NCBI GenBank assembly: GCA_051453625.1 | Contig: JBOZIK010000001.1 | Coordinates: 86,106,203-86,135,616, forward strand | Length of the DNA stretch: 29,414 bases | From: Welwitschia mirabilis | Lineage: Eukaryota; Gnetophyta; Gnetopsida; Welwitschiales | Direction of reading: 5' to 3' | Part shown: piece by piece, positions 29,151 through 29,414 of the stretch | Position numbering within the stretch: the first letter of the stretch is position 1 | How the letters are laid out: each line of letters opens with the position of its first letter | Program-made: the position numbers and the translations under genes | The notes under the pieces: generated by a model | What the model saw: the letters and a program-made list of their open reading frames with translations, nothing else | Databases searched by the model: none | What the model was told of the DNA's origin: nothing

Positions 29151-29414
29151 AAAATGTGATTTGTTTCTCTTCTGGTAACCTCAACTTGACTGCTAGTTTA
29201 GGAATGGTAATGTGTTAAAATTTAGGGGTAACCTCATAATTAGCAAGAAGGTTGTTGAATATTCTATTATAAAAGTTTGTTTTACCATCACTAATCAAAA
29301 GTCAAGAATAATGGAATCTTGTTAAAATATTTTTTTAATTTGACTATGGTTTAACAATAATTATATTTACATGTACATGCTTCTACTCATTTATTAACAT
29401 AATTAATACAATTA
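29151..29414. other. right flank of element 1, nothing recognised
   Basis: AT-rich sequence with no match to LTRs A-C that I can see. It may be older host or repeat DNA beyond element 1. Confidence 0.4.

Noticed and set aside
1-29414. tRNA, rRNA or small structured RNA genes
   Set aside because: No A-box/B-box pairs with a cloverleaf, no rRNA-like conserved GC-rich blocks and no snRNA motifs were seen on either strand by eye.

Overview
The window looks like intergenic, heterochromatin-type DNA from a flowering plant. It is very AT-rich and sparse in CG, with no intact host gene, tRNA or rRNA that I can recognise. The recognisable content is decayed Ty3/gypsy LTR retrotransposons nested in one another. 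The plant call rests on a primer-binding site of the initiator-tRNA-Met type used by many plant retroelements, plant-type gypsy gag/protease/RT/RNase H/integrase remnants, and very long LTRs. I cannot name a species.

Layout: (1) About 1-2450 is mostly featureless AT-rich DNA, with one possible minus-strand LTR fragment and a short unrecognised open stretch. (2) About 2450-5040 is a plus-strand copy ('C') of a ~2.5 kb LTR family. (3) About 5128-28642 is 'element 1', a minus-strand element whose gag and protease resemble Athila/Tat-type Ty3/gypsy elements. Its 3' LTR ('A') is about 5128-8708. Its internal region (9153-12631) keeps gag, protease and the first part of RT, but most of pol is missing. 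Its 5' LTR ('B') is split into 12632-14153 and 27126-28642. (4) 'Element 2' (14154-27125) is a plus-strand Ty3/gypsy element, probably a chromovirus, inserted into LTR B. It has ~415 bp TG...CA LTRs, a 5 bp target-site duplication (ACATG), a PBS, a polypurine tract, and gag-PR-RT-RNaseH-IN remnants in that order. All of its reading frames are broken.

Element 2 is unusual in carrying roughly 4 kb of extra sequence (after removing assembly duplications) between the PBS and gag. That block holds an antisense coding-like segment (about 14740-17476) and a degenerate 20 bp minisatellite (about 18350-20100).

The assembly has a strong artefact. All nine N-runs of exactly 100 bases (at 5813, 13569, 15554, 16800, 17159, 17771, 18973, 20238 and 26302) sit between two near-identical direct copies, the left ending and the right beginning flush at the gap. 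These look like contig overlaps that were never merged, and about 3.7 kb of the window is counted twice. N-runs of other lengths (43, 444, 10, 125, 743, 508) do not show this. Removing the overlaps makes LTRs A and B nearly equal in length (about 2.54 and 2.57 kb) and restores an in-frame antisense ORF across one gap. I found no convincing new functional system; the most distinctive biology is the enlarged 5' region of element 2.
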